From contig CANHWS010000069.1 in the NCBI GenBank assembly GCA_947464365.1, forward strand, positions 1 through 13,348: 13,348 bases of DNA. Direction: 5' to 3'. This document shows positions 6,332 through 13,348 of the stretch, one piece after another; position 1 is the stretch's first letter; the number at the start of each line of letters is the position of its first letter. The notes beneath the pieces were generated by a model, which was given only the letters and a program-made list of their open reading frames with translations, did not search any database and was not told the DNA's origin. This stretch comes from Cytophagaceae bacterium (GTDB lineage: Bacteria; Bacteroidota; Bacteroidia; Cytophagales; Flexibacteraceae). The translations under genes and the position numbers were made by a program.

Positions 6332-7381
6332 ATGCCTAATAAGATGCCCAGATTGTTTAAGCCTTTGGTGGCCATGAGTATTGGTTTAGTAGGACTAGCG
6401 ACCATCTGGGGATGCGAACCTAAAAAAACAGGTTTAGACAATAGCGCAAACCCTAATGCTGTTGACCAGCCAGTATCTAAGGTTGCGGTCCCAACATTCG
6501 ATGCCGACTCGGCTTATCAGCAAGTGGCTGCACAAGTCGCCTTTGGCCCAAGGGTTCCAAACTCCAAAGCCCATCAACTTTGTGGAGATTATCTGGTCCA
6601 GCAGCTCAAATCTGCAGGTTGGCAGGTTACAGAGCAGCCATTCGAAACAACCGCCTTTACAGGTGCAAAGCTCAAGTGCCGCAACATTATAGGGAGCTAC
6701 AAACCCGAAGCAACAACACGTATCCTTTTAGCATCGCATTGGGATACACGTCCATTTGCTGACCAGGACATTAAAGACCAAGACAAACCTATCGACGGGG
6801 CCAATGACGGTGCCAGCGGTGTTGGTATTCTGGTCCAGTTAGCCAAAACGATCCAGAAAGCTAGCACTAAACCCAATGTGGGTATCGACATCATCTTCTT
6901 TGACGCTGAAGACTATGGTGATACAGATGCGTATAAAGCACCTGAAGGTGAGGAGCCTGGCAAATGGTGGTGCCTCGGTAGCAAGTACTGGGCCCAGAAC
7001 AAACATAAAGAAGGATACAGCGCCTACTTTGGCATCTTGCTCGACATGGTCGGTGCGCCCAATGCCAAGTTCCATCAAGAAGGTGCCTCCCTTCAGTTTG
7101 CGCCTTCCGTTGTAGAAAAGGTCTGGAATGCAGGCAAACAAGCTGGCTATGGTAACTATTTTGTGATGAGCCCAGTTGACGGCATCACAGATGACCATGT
7201 ATATGTCAACCAGATTGCCAAAATCAACATGATTGACATCATTGAATATGACCCAACGGATGGGCAGTTTTTTAGCAATACTTGGCATCGCCACTCGGAC
7301 AATATGTCCAACATCGACCGTAAGACCTTACAAGCTGTTGGACACACCTTGCTGCATGTCGTTTATCAGGAGCAACCTTAG
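6332..7381 (+). CDS. M28-family glutaminyl-peptide cyclotransferase (glutaminyl cyclase) lipoprotein
   Basis: The enzyme is predicted to cyclise N-terminal glutamine of exported proteins to pyroglutamate, releasing ammonia. The protein has 349 residues. The N-terminus (basic MPNKMPRLFK, hydrophobic 11-26, Cys28 in IWGC) looks like a lipoprotein signal, although Trp just before Gly is unusual for a lipobox. The catalytic domain spans about 60-346. GPRVPNSKAH (72-81) and SHWDTRP (135-141) are typical of the family. The zinc site fits Asp159 (GANDGASG), Asp194 (DAEDYG) and His319 (WHRHSDN). Glu193 is the likely catalytic base, and Asp238 and Asp288 match two further conserved acids. Plain M28 aminopeptidases share the fold, but the WHRHSDN, GANDGASG and FFDAEDYG context is that of the Bacteroidota cyclases. 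It has its own promoter and a 178-nt gap before the receptor gene. Confidence 0.88.
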   Translation: MPNKMPRLFKPLVAMSIGLVGLATIWGCEPKKTGLDNSANPNAVDQPVSKVAVPTFDADSAYQQVAAQVAFGPRVPNSKAHQLCGDYLVQQLKSAGWQVTEQPFETTAFTGAKLKCRNIIGSYKPEATTRILLASHWDTRPFADQDIKDQDKPIDGANDGASGVGILVQLAKTIQKASTKPNVGIDIIFFDAEDYGDTDAYKAPEGEEPGKWWCLGSKYWAQNKHKEGYSAYFGILLDMVGAPNAKFHQEGASLQFAPSVVEKVWNAGKQAGYGNYFVMSPVDGITDDHVYVNQIAKINMIDIIEYDPTDGQFFSNTWHRHSDNMSNIDRKTLQAVGHTLLHVVYQEQP

Positions 7382-7439
7382 GGCATTATAAAGCCTGTGT
7401 TACCAATTGTCGATTTTGCCTCTTGATGACAATATTGAC

Positions 7440-7458
7440 TACCAGCTAATAGTTGGTA
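7440..7458. promoter_or_regulatory. Near-perfect palindrome upstream of the TonB-dependent receptor
   Basis: TACCAGCTAATAGTTGGTA is a 19-nt dyad with two mismatched positions between its arms. It lies about 100 nt upstream of the receptor start, inside the 178-nt spacer 7382-7559, and may be an operator. The spacer also has weaker pairs: ATTGTC/GACAAT (7406-7433) near the preceding stop, and TCAC/GTGA (7484-7495). No perfect TAnnTTTG element was found; TAATTTTA near the start is the closest. Confidence 0.4.
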
Positions 7459-7559
7459 TCGGTAGGCGAAATATTGGTTTTGGTCACTTTTGTGATGGTA
7501 CAATTTTTCCTGCTCCCTAATTTTAGTTCCCAGTACCCACCGCAAGTAAATAAACCACT

Positions 7560-9941
7560 ATGAAATATCTTGAACGAGGCAAGAAATCGGTCCTTTTGGT
7601 CGTTATGCTGCTTTGCTCCGCCTGGGCTAGTGCCCAAAACGTCACCCTAAGTGGGGTAGTCAAGGACAAAAAAAATGGTGAGGACCTCATCGGAGCCACT
7701 GTCTTTATCCAAGGGATTAACAAAGGGGCTGCTACCAATCTTTACGGTTTCTATTCCCTCAGTGTCCCCAAAGGCGACTACACCGTCACTTTTAGCTATA
7801 CGGGTTATGCCAGTATTGAGCGTAAAGTCAGCCTTCAGGCCAACACCAAAGTTAACATCGACCTAGAGGAGGCCACCCAGACCAAAGAGGCCGTCGAAGT
7901 AGTGGCCAACAAACTAGTAGACCAGACCAAAACCATCGAGATGTCCGTGGCCAAGGTCGAAATGAAAACCATTGCCAAAATGCCCGCCCTCCTTGGCGAG
8001 GTAGATCTAGTTCGAAGTATCCAGCTCTTACCTGGGGTTTCCACTGTCGGCGAGGGTGCTACAGGTTTCAACGTTCGTGGCGGCGCTGTGGATCAGAACC
8101 TGATCATCTTGGACGAGGCCCCCTTGTTCAATAGCAGTCACTTGCTTGGCTTTTTTTCCATCTTCAACCCAGATGCTGTGCGTGATGTCAAGCTCTACAA
8201 AGGTGGCATCCCCGCCCAATATGGTGGCAGGCTTTCGTCTGTGCTCGATGTTCGCCTTAAGGAAGGCAACAACAAACGTCTCGCTGTCAATGGCGGACTT
8301 GGTTTAATCTTCAGCCGTTTGTCTGTTGAGGCTCCGATCAAAAAAGACAAAGGTTCTTTCATTATTGCTGGTCGTCGGTCTTACGGCGATTTGTTCCTGA
8401 AGCTTAGCTCCGATGAGAATCTCAAGAACACACAGCTCTACTTTTATGACCTTACAGCCAAGGCCAACTATACACTTGACGAACGTAACAAAGTGTTCAT
8501 TTCAGGCTATTTTGGCAAGGATGTCGTAGGCCTCAATGGTTTTGGGTTCAACTATGGCAATACCACTGCATCAGCTCGATGGAACCATTTGTTCAACGAC
8601 AAAATGTTCATGAATCTGACGGCCTACTATAGCGACTACAGTTATGGTCTAGCAGCTTCGCAAGAAAGGATTTCCTTCAACTGGGACTCACGCATCCGAA
8701 ACTATAGTTTCAAGCCAGACTTTACCTATTATGCCAATAGCAATAACACCATCAGCTTTGGTGCCCAGGTTATCAATTACATCACCAATCCTGGTAAGAT
8801 ATATGGCACAGGTACAGATGTTAGTTTTGAGCGTGAGCTAGCGCAAAAGTATGGTACTGAGGCAGCCATTTACATAGCTAACGAACAAAAGGTCAATGAG
8901 CGTCTCACTTTGCAATATGGCCTACGCTATAGCTACTATGCCTATATGGGCCCAGGCGAAAGTTATACGTTGCGCGACACAACCCCTGGTGTCCGCAAAC
9001 CAGTAGTCGAACCAGCAAATTCCTACAAACCAGGCGAGATTATCGCCGACTACGGCAACTTAGAGCCGCGCTTTAGTGCCAAGTATGAGCTCAACGGAAA
9101 AAGCAGCGTTAAGGCTAGCTATAACAGGATGACCCAATACCTTCAGTTGGTGAGTAACACCACAGCGGTCACCCCTGTTGACGTTTATACCTTGGCCTCC
9201 AAGAACATCAAACCACAGATTGCTGACCAACTTGCACTTGGGTACTTCCGGAACTTTGGCCCGGACCGGGACTATGAGTTCAGTATCGAAGGATTCTACA
9301 AACTTTTCCAGAACCAAACAGACTACGTCCCAGGGGCCGATCTCTTGATCAATGACAAGCTTGAGGCGGACCTCTTGTTTGGTGATGGTAGGGCTTATGG
9401 ATTAGAGTTTTATCTCAAGAAGAATACTGGCAAGTTTACGGGCTGGATTAGCTACACCCTTAGCCGCACCGAGCGTCAAGTCACTGGCCTTAATGGTGGG
9501 GATTGGTATCCTAGTCGGTTCGATAAGACGCATAACTTATCAGTGGTGGCTATGTATGACCTTAACGAAAAGTGGTCCTTTGGGTCTAACGTCCAGTATA
9601 GCACAGGTGTACCACTCACATTCCCATCGAGCAGGTTTAGCCAGCAGGGTATCATCGTCCCATCTGTTGATGATAACAAAATCAACAACTACCGGGTGCC
9701 CTACTACTTCAGGATAGATCTTAGTGCCACTTGGCAGCTTCATAAACGGATTGAAGGACAAGGCTTCTGGAAAAACTACGAAAGCAATTTGGTCTTTAGC
9801 CTCTACAACGTATTGGGTCGCCGCAATCCTTTTGGCATCTATTTCCAGGCAGATCCCCAGAATACACAGAAAACCCAAGCGGTCCAGTTCTCTGTTTTTG
9901 GTTCGATTATCCCAGGTGTGACCTACAACTTCAACTTCTAG
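7560..9941 (+). CDS. TonB-dependent outer-membrane receptor with N-terminal carboxypeptidase-regulatory-like domain
   Basis: This is an outer-membrane beta-barrel that imports a ligand using energy from TonB-ExbBD. The protein has 793 residues. A signal peptide covers 1-25, with likely cleavage at ASA|QN leaving an N-terminal Gln26. A CarboxypepD_reg-like beta-sandwich follows at about 28-105 (LSGVVKDKKNGEDLIGATV, then NLYGFYSLSVPKGDYTV). The plug is at about 120-232 and carries LLPGVS, GFNVRGGAVDQNLIILDEAP, YKGGIPAQYGGRLSSVLDV. The barrel runs from about 240 to the C-terminus, which ends in an aromatic strand (VTYNFNF). At about 800 residues it is shorter than SusC/RagA receptors and has no SusD partner. 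Instead it is followed 14 nt later by a DUF4249 lipoprotein, a recurring pair in Bacteroidota. The ligand is unknown. Confidence 0.93.
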   Translation: MKYLERGKKSVLLVVMLLCSAWASAQNVTLSGVVKDKKNGEDLIGATVFIQGINKGAATNLYGFYSLSVPKGDYTVTFSYTGYASIERKVSLQANTKVNIDLEEATQTKEAVEVVANKLVDQTKTIEMSVAKVEMKTIAKMPALLGEVDLVRSIQLLPGVSTVGEGATGFNVRGGAVDQNLIILDEAPLFNSSHLLGFFSIFNPDAVRDVKLYKGGIPAQYGGRLSSVLDVRLKEGNNKRLAVNGGLGLIFSRLSVEAPIKKDKGSFIIAGRRSYGDLFLKLSSDENLKNTQLYFYDLTAKANYTLDERNKVFISGYFGKDVVGLNGFGFNYGNTTASARWNHLFNDKMFMNLTAYYSDYSYGLAASQERISFNWDSRIRNYSFKPDFTYYANSNNTISFGAQVINYITNPGKIYGTGTDVSFERELAQKYGTEAAIYIANEQKVNERLTLQYGLRYSYYAYMGPGESYTLRDTTPGVRKPVVEPANSYKPGEIIADYGNLEPRFSAKYELNGKSSVKASYNRMTQYLQLVSNTTAVTPVDVYTLASKNIKPQIADQLALGYFRNFGPDRDYEFSIEGFYKLFQNQTDYVPGADLLINDKLEADLLFGDGRAYGLEFYLKKNTGKFTGWISYTLSRTERQVTGLNGGDWYPSRFDKTHNLSVVAMYDLNEKWSFGSNVQYSTGVPLTFPSSRFSQQGIIVPSVDDNKINNYRVPYYFRIDLSATWQLHKRIEGQGFWKNYESNLVFSLYNVLGRRNPFGIYFQADPQNTQKTQAVQFSVFGSIIPGVTYNFNF

Positions 9942-9955
9942 ACCCCGACACCGCT

Positions 9956-10945
9956 ATGAAGACTTTTAGAAATTCCTCCATAAAGCGCCTAGGCAAGTTG
10001 ATTTTTCACTTCGCCCTACTTGGTTGCCTAAGCATGACATTGGTCTCCTGCACCGACGTCATTGACCCCAACATCATTGGTGATCCATCTTTCACCAAAA
10101 GACCAGTAATTGATGCCCTGATTAATGATAAATCAGACAATCAGGTCGTAATCCTTACTTGGTCCCAAGCCTATTTTGACAACAACCTACCTAAGCCAAT
10201 TACAGGCGCTACGGTTGTTGTGAAGGAAAAAAATGCAACGACGGACCGTGACCTTACCTTTACCGAGGATCCAAACCGCCCTGGTTATTACGTCTATAAT
10301 GGCCTAAGAGCACAAGAGCTGACCACGTATTCCCTGACCATCAACCATGACGGTGAGATCTACAAGGCGCAGACTTACTGCCCGAGACGCCTATCTTGGG
10401 TCCAAAACCCTGCTTTTTATGATAAACCTATGGATGGTCGGTATGATACCTTGTATTTCCAGTTCAGGAAAGGTACCCCAGCTGCACCAAATGATTCTGG
10501 TTATCAAGTCCAGCTCCGAATAGCTGATATCAGGGGTTTAGGTGATTGTTATCGTTTGCTTTCCTATAGAAACGGGAAGTTGCTCAACCAACCTGGCAAC
10601 CTCAACGTTTATCAAGATGGACCAGCGCTTGATGGTATCAACTTTATTCCACCAGCGCTAATACGGCTTAATCCTGTCACACCAAATGACTCGGCCTTTC
10701 GTGCTGGACAAAATGTCACGATCGAAATCCAGTGTATTGACAGAGACAGCTATGATTATTGGCTCCAGGTCCAGGACCAGATCACAAATGGCGGACTCTT
10801 TGCCGAGCCACCTGCTAACGTGCCTTGCAACATCAAGAACCAACGCGAGGGCGGTCTCCGTCCGCTGGGTTGGTTTGGCTCTGCCACCACTTTGACCCAG
10901 AGCGCTGTAATCCAGCCTCGTGTTAATGTCGAATACCCCAAATAG
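9956..10945 (+). CDS. DUF4249-family lipoprotein, partner of the upstream TonB-dependent receptor
   Basis: This is a 329-residue predicted lipoprotein of unknown biochemical function. The signal region has a basic N-terminus, a hydrophobic stretch at about 17-30 and a lipobox LVSC with Cys32; mature residues are CTDVIDP. An Ig-like beta-rich N-terminal part (about 45-140, ending in YSLTINHDGEIYKAQTYCP) is followed by a larger domain. Family hallmarks near the end are PPANVPCNI (285-293) and LGWFGSATTLTQSAVI (304-319), as expected for DUF4249. The 14-nt gap to the receptor gene and the terminator after it indicate a two-gene operon. By analogy with SusD-type proteins it may cap or feed the receptor, but that is inference. 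Cysteines at 142, 198, 260 and 291 could form disulfides once exported. Confidence 0.88.
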   Translation: MKTFRNSSIKRLGKLIFHFALLGCLSMTLVSCTDVIDPNIIGDPSFTKRPVIDALINDKSDNQVVILTWSQAYFDNNLPKPITGATVVVKEKNATTDRDLTFTEDPNRPGYYVYNGLRAQELTTYSLTINHDGEIYKAQTYCPRRLSWVQNPAFYDKPMDGRYDTLYFQFRKGTPAAPNDSGYQVQLRIADIRGLGDCYRLLSYRNGKLLNQPGNLNVYQDGPALDGINFIPPALIRLNPVTPNDSAFRAGQNVTIEIQCIDRDSYDYWLQVQDQITNGGLFAEPPANVPCNIKNQREGGLRPLGWFGSATTLTQSAVIQPRVNVEYPK

Positions 10946-11006
10946 TATCCCCATCTGATTCGAAGTATTTACCCCTGAACGCTTCGCGATTATCATCTCC
11001 TACATC

Positions 11007-11041
11007 AAAATCGCCTTCTGTAGCAATACAGAAGGCGTTTT
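11007..11041. terminator. Strong bidirectional terminator with GNRA tetraloop
   Basis: CGCCTTCTGTA (11012-11022) pairs perfectly with TACAGAAGGCG (11027-11037) around a GCAA tetraloop. The stem is flanked by an AAAA run on the left and a TTTTA run on the right, so it can end transcripts from both sides. It lies between the converging DUF4249 and gldC genes. Confidence 0.9.
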
Positions 11042-11078
11042 ATATTTAGGCTTTGCGGGGGCAGATATCGTAACAATA

Positions 11079-11429
11079 TTATTGTTTGGCCCTAGCAGCC
11101 TCTTCCTCAGCGATGACGTGTTGTGATAGTTTGGCGCAAAGGGTGTCAATGGCTTCCTTCATTACCTTGTCCCCAGTGGCATTCATTAGCGTATCACCAA
11201 TGCCCCCAATGGTCTGGATCATGAAGGCTTTCATCTCGCCAACCATCATGTTGCGATCCCAAAGGTCAATTTTTAGGACGCTACCCGTTTCTTCCTCCCA
11301 GATGGCAAGGGCAAATGCTTTTGTTTTTTGCACCCCACCTTGTGGGTTGTCGGTGGCCTCCCACTGAATTTCGGATGGGACGTTTTGTGTATCGAGGTTG
11401 ATACTGAGTTTGATTTCTGATTTACGCAT
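11079..11429 (-). CDS. gldC: Gliding motility protein GldC
   Basis: GldC is a small cytosolic accessory of the Bacteroidota gliding apparatus; in Flavobacterium johnsoniae its loss reduces gliding rather than abolishing it. The 116-residue product matches the family over its length: MRKSEIKLSINLDTQNVP start, EIQWEATD, KAFALAIWEEE, LKIDLWDRNMMVGEMKAF and QTIGGIGDTLMNAT. There is no signal peptide or membrane helix. The C-terminal tail (EEEAARAKQ) is charged and variable in the family. In many relatives gldC is next to gldB, but here its neighbours are a nuclease and the receptor operon. It reads away from the nuclease across a 178-nt spacer and ends at a shared bidirectional terminator. One possible -7 variant, TTAATTTG, lies upstream on the minus strand; I do not rate it strongly. 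Confidence 0.92.
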   Translation of the reverse strand: MRKSEIKLSINLDTQNVPSEIQWEATDNPQGGVQKTKAFALAIWEEETGSVLKIDLWDRNMMVGEMKAFMIQTIGGIGDTLMNATGDKVMKEAIDTLCAKLSQHVIAEEEAARAKQ

Positions 11430-11555
11430 ACGCTCAGGGTGTTCGGTAGGCCAAGGTCTGGGCCAAGCTGGTTGGCAATTTTACCAAACCATCCTTTAAT
11501 GCCTACATAATAGGGTGCAAATTAACAGCAATCGCATCATTAACAGTTCACTAAC

Positions 11556-11584
11556 TTGCCTAAGCCGATTTTTGCGCACCTTTG
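11556..11584 (+). promoter_or_regulatory. Probable promoter of the exported nuclease gene
   Basis: TTG (11556-11558) is followed after 18 nt by CACCTTTG (11577-11584), a one-base variant of TAnnTTTG. Transcription would start near 11590, leaving a leader of about 20 nt to the ATG at 11608 or about 75 nt to the ATG at 11665. Confidence 0.5.
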
Positions 11585-11607
11585 TACCTGCTTGTTGGCC
11601 CTGAAAC

Positions 11608-12732
11608 ATGTCTAGGTTTACCTCGTCTTTTGCATCAGGGACATCCTCACCTAACGATCCTCTAATGACATTCTCCTGTTTGCGTGCCGCCATTTTACCC
11701 ACGCTTATTGCCGTCCTGATCACCTTCGGACAGACTGCTCTTGCCCAGAAATCGCCAAGCCTTGGCAAGCAACCATTCACGATCGGGTTTTACAATGCCG
11801 AAAACCTATTTGACACAGAGGATGACCCTAAAATCATTGACGAGGAATACCTACCGACCAGTGAGCTAAAATGGGACAGTATTCGCTACCAAGCCAAGCT
11901 GACTAACCTTAGTAGGGTCATTGATAGCCTTGGTGGTCTTGCCGGCCCTGATCTACTTGGTATGTGCGAGATTGAGAACCGCCGTGTCCTAATTGATCTC
12001 AGCAACACCAAACTACTGAAGCCGAAGGGGTACAGCATCATCCACCAGAATAGCCCCGACCGCCGCGGTATAGACGTGGCTTTGCTTTACAAAACATCAA
12101 GTTTCAAGGTGCTTGAGTCAATGTGGATCCCGATCAAAATTGCAGAGGATACCGCTTTTCGGACCCGTGATATACTTGCCGTCCGGGGTGTGGTTTTGGC
12201 TAATGGCAAACCAACAAAGGACTCCATCTACATCTTGGTAAATCACTTCCCGAGCCGCCGTGGTGGCCAGGAAGCAAGCGATGGCAAAAGGGCAGCAGTT
12301 GCTACCAAGGTTCGGGCCTTTATTGACTTTATCTTGTCTAAACAGCCTAACGCCAAAATAATTGCGATGGGTGACCTCAACGACGAGCCTACCGATGCAA
12401 CCCTAACTGAGGTCCTGAAAGCAGGGGCTAAACCTGAAAGTGCATGGCCAATGGGGTATCTATATAATGCCATGTGGGATCTTAAAGCTGCCAAACAGGG
12501 CACCTTGTTCTATCGCGGCGACTTCAACATGCTGGACCAAATGCTACTTACCGAAGGCTTCGTTAAGGGCAAAGGCATTGTTGTCCAAGGTGGCGGTACC
12601 ATCTACAATCCGCACTGGGTGCAACAGCATGACGAGAAGTACAAAGGAGCCCCATTGCGTACTTATGTCGGCAAACGTTACTTTGGTGGTTTTTCGGATC
12701 ATTTCCCAGTCTATCTACACCTTTCAAAATAG
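11608..12732 (+). CDS. Exported endonuclease/exonuclease/phosphatase-family protein (DNase I-like fold)
   Basis: This is a predicted secreted or periplasmic metal-dependent phosphodiesterase, most likely a nuclease. The open frame from 11608 has 374 residues. The methionine at residue 20 (11665) begins a cleaner signal peptide (MTFSCLRAAILPTLIAVLIT), so either start is possible. Cleavage is likely at ALA|QK, leaving Gln47 first. The fold's conserved motifs appear in order: FYNAENLFDTEDDP (Asn63), GMCEIENRRVL (Glu121/Glu123), DRRGIDVALLY (Asp156), VNHFPSRRGG (His213), AMGDLNDEPTD (Asp256, Asn258) and FSDHFPVYL (Asp364, His365). All catalytic positions are present, so it should be active. Family members also include sphingomyelinases and inositol phosphatases, but the NAENLFD and NHFPSRRGG motifs are those of bacterial extracellular nuclease-like proteins. 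Nutrient phosphate scavenging or DNA degradation are possible roles. Confidence 0.88.
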   Translation: MSRFTSSFASGTSSPNDPLMTFSCLRAAILPTLIAVLITFGQTALAQKSPSLGKQPFTIGFYNAENLFDTEDDPKIIDEEYLPTSELKWDSIRYQAKLTNLSRVIDSLGGLAGPDLLGMCEIENRRVLIDLSNTKLLKPKGYSIIHQNSPDRRGIDVALLYKTSSFKVLESMWIPIKIAEDTAFRTRDILAVRGVVLANGKPTKDSIYILVNHFPSRRGGQEASDGKRAAVATKVRAFIDFILSKQPNAKIIAMGDLNDEPTDATLTEVLKAGAKPESAWPMGYLYNAMWDLKAAKQGTLFYRGDFNMLDQMLLTEGFVKGKGIVVQGGGTIYNPHWVQQHDEKYKGAPLRTYVGKRYFGGFSDHFPVYLHLSK

Positions 12733-12734
12733 CT

Positions 12735-12779
12735 GCACCTAGGTGCTTATCCCAGCGCAGGTCAGGTGTTTTGCCTGAC
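12735..12779. promoter_or_regulatory. Two hairpins in the nuclease-DUF3109 spacer
   Basis: A perfect 12-bp palindrome, GCACCTAGGTGC (12735-12746), begins 2 nt after the nuclease stop. It is followed by GTCAGG (12761-12766) paired with CCTGAC (12774-12779) around a T-rich loop. No T-run follows, so termination is uncertain. No promoter element was found before the next start at 12805. Confidence 0.45.
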
Positions 12780-12804
12780 AGTCATCCCCTGATTTCTGAA
12801 CAGT

Positions 12805-13348
12805 ATGATCATTGTAGGCGACGCCATCATTTCGGACGACATTGCAGAGCGAGCCTTTGTCTGTGACCTAGTACGCTGCAAAGGGGCTTGTTGCGAAGAA
12901 GGTGACTATGGCGCACCGCTCACTGACGACGAAATCCTGACCCTAGAAGACATCCAGGATGACATCGCTCCCTTCTTATCCCCTGAAGGTTTGGCAACCC
13001 TCGAAGAGCAAGGCGCTTGGGTGGTGGACGACGAAGGAGACTTTAGCACACCGACAATAGCAGGCCGTGCCTGTGCATACGCCGTTTACGAGGCCAACGG
13101 TACCCTCAAATGTGGCATCGAACAAGCTTGGAAGGCTGGTGCTACGGATTTTCAGAAACCCATTAGCTGTCATCTTTATCCTATCAGGGTTACAAAGTAT
13201 GACCATTATTCGGCGCTCAACTACCATAGGTGGGACATCTGTAGCCCTGCTTGTAGCCTTGGTGCACAGCTTCAGGTGCCTATATATAAGTTTTTGGCTG
13301 GTGCCCTGACCCGTGCCTACGGTGAGGCCTGGTATCAGGAGTTGTGCC
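12805..13348 (+). CDS. DUF3109-family cysteine-rich protein, 3' end outside the window
   Basis: The frame runs open from the ATG at 12805 to the window edge, giving 181 residues of an uncharacterised protein. It begins MIIVGDAIISDDIAERAFVC and follows the DUF3109 pattern closely: CDLVRCKGACCEEGDYGAPL (20-39), EEQGAWVVDDEGD, KPISCHLYPIRV (118-129), NYHRWDICSPACSLG (139-153) and a GEAWYQELC end. Nine cysteines (20, 25, 29, 30, 90, 103, 122, 146, 150), most in conserved-looking motifs, suggest binding of iron, zinc or an iron-sulfur cluster, like the related YkgJ-type cysteine proteins. There is no signal peptide, so it is cytosolic. It starts 72 nt after the nuclease gene in the same direction and may be co-transcribed. 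The metal and reaction are unknown. Confidence 0.88.
   Translation, partial: MIIVGDAIISDDIAERAFVCDLVRCKGACCEEGDYGAPLTDDEILTLEDIQDDIAPFLSPEGLATLEEQGAWVVDDEGDFSTPTIAGRACAYAVYEANGTLKCGIEQAWKAGATDFQKPISCHLYPIRVTKYDHYSALNYHRWDICSPACSLGAQLQVPIYKFLAGALTRAYGEAWYQELC

Noticed and set aside
6839..7294. A 151-codon minus-strand open frame inside the glutaminyl cyclase gene
   Set aside because: It lies wholly opposite a well-conserved gene and shows no recognisable domain; it is a shadow frame.
11496..11780. A 94-codon minus-strand open frame across the nuclease promoter and signal peptide
   Set aside because: It overlaps the nuclease start and the spacer, and its sequence shows no family features.
839..12732. 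A defence island, phage remnant or mobile element
   Set aside because: All genes are envelope or housekeeping families, and there are no transposase, integrase, terminal repeats or abrupt composition changes visible.
13067..13309. An 80-codon plus-strand frame ending in a hydrophobic stretch
   Set aside because: It overlaps the DUF3109 gene in another frame; the DUF3109 reading has all the conserved motifs.

Overview
The window comes from a member of the Bacteroidota. Several independent signs agree: a gldC gliding-motility gene, a TonB-dependent receptor with an N-terminal carboxypeptidase-regulatory-like domain followed by a DUF4249 lipoprotein, an M28-type glutaminyl cyclase lipoprotein, a DUF3109 protein, a CGCFGD-containing DoxX/MauE-like protein, and promoters with the Bacteroidota -7 element TAnnTTTG. 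Shine-Dalgarno sequences are not evident. The class cannot be fixed from this window. Coding density and composition are even throughout, and I see no insertion sequence, phage gene, CRISPR array, rRNA or tRNA.

Layout, left to right. A 5'-truncated SPFH/band-7 lipoprotein (+) ends 24 nt from the end of a converging MltD-like lytic transglycosylase (-). Three more minus-strand genes follow, each with its own intergenic spacer: a LOG/TIGR00730 Rossmann-fold protein, an exported Mn-type superoxide dismutase, and a DoxX/MauE-like membrane protein with a thioredoxin-like tail. A 313-nt divergent promoter region separates these from the plus-strand M28 glutaminyl cyclase. Next come the TonB-dependent receptor and DUF4249 lipoprotein, 14 nt apart and probably one operon. 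A strong GNRA-loop terminator separates them from gldC (-). Divergent from gldC is an exported endonuclease/exonuclease/phosphatase-family nuclease (+). Last is a cysteine-rich DUF3109 protein (+) cut off by the window end.

Most of the genes serve the cell envelope: peptidoglycan turnover, outer-membrane transport, periplasmic oxidative defence and redox, secreted nuclease, gliding, and N-terminal modification of exported proteins. The most coherent functional link is that both clear signal-peptidase-I substrates (receptor and nuclease) are predicted to begin with glutamine after cleavage. That glutamine is the substrate of the glutaminyl cyclase encoded between them and the promoter region. 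The least understood parts are the receptor/DUF4249 pair, the DUF3109 protein, the SPFH lipoprotein, and several intergenic dyad or direct-repeat elements.
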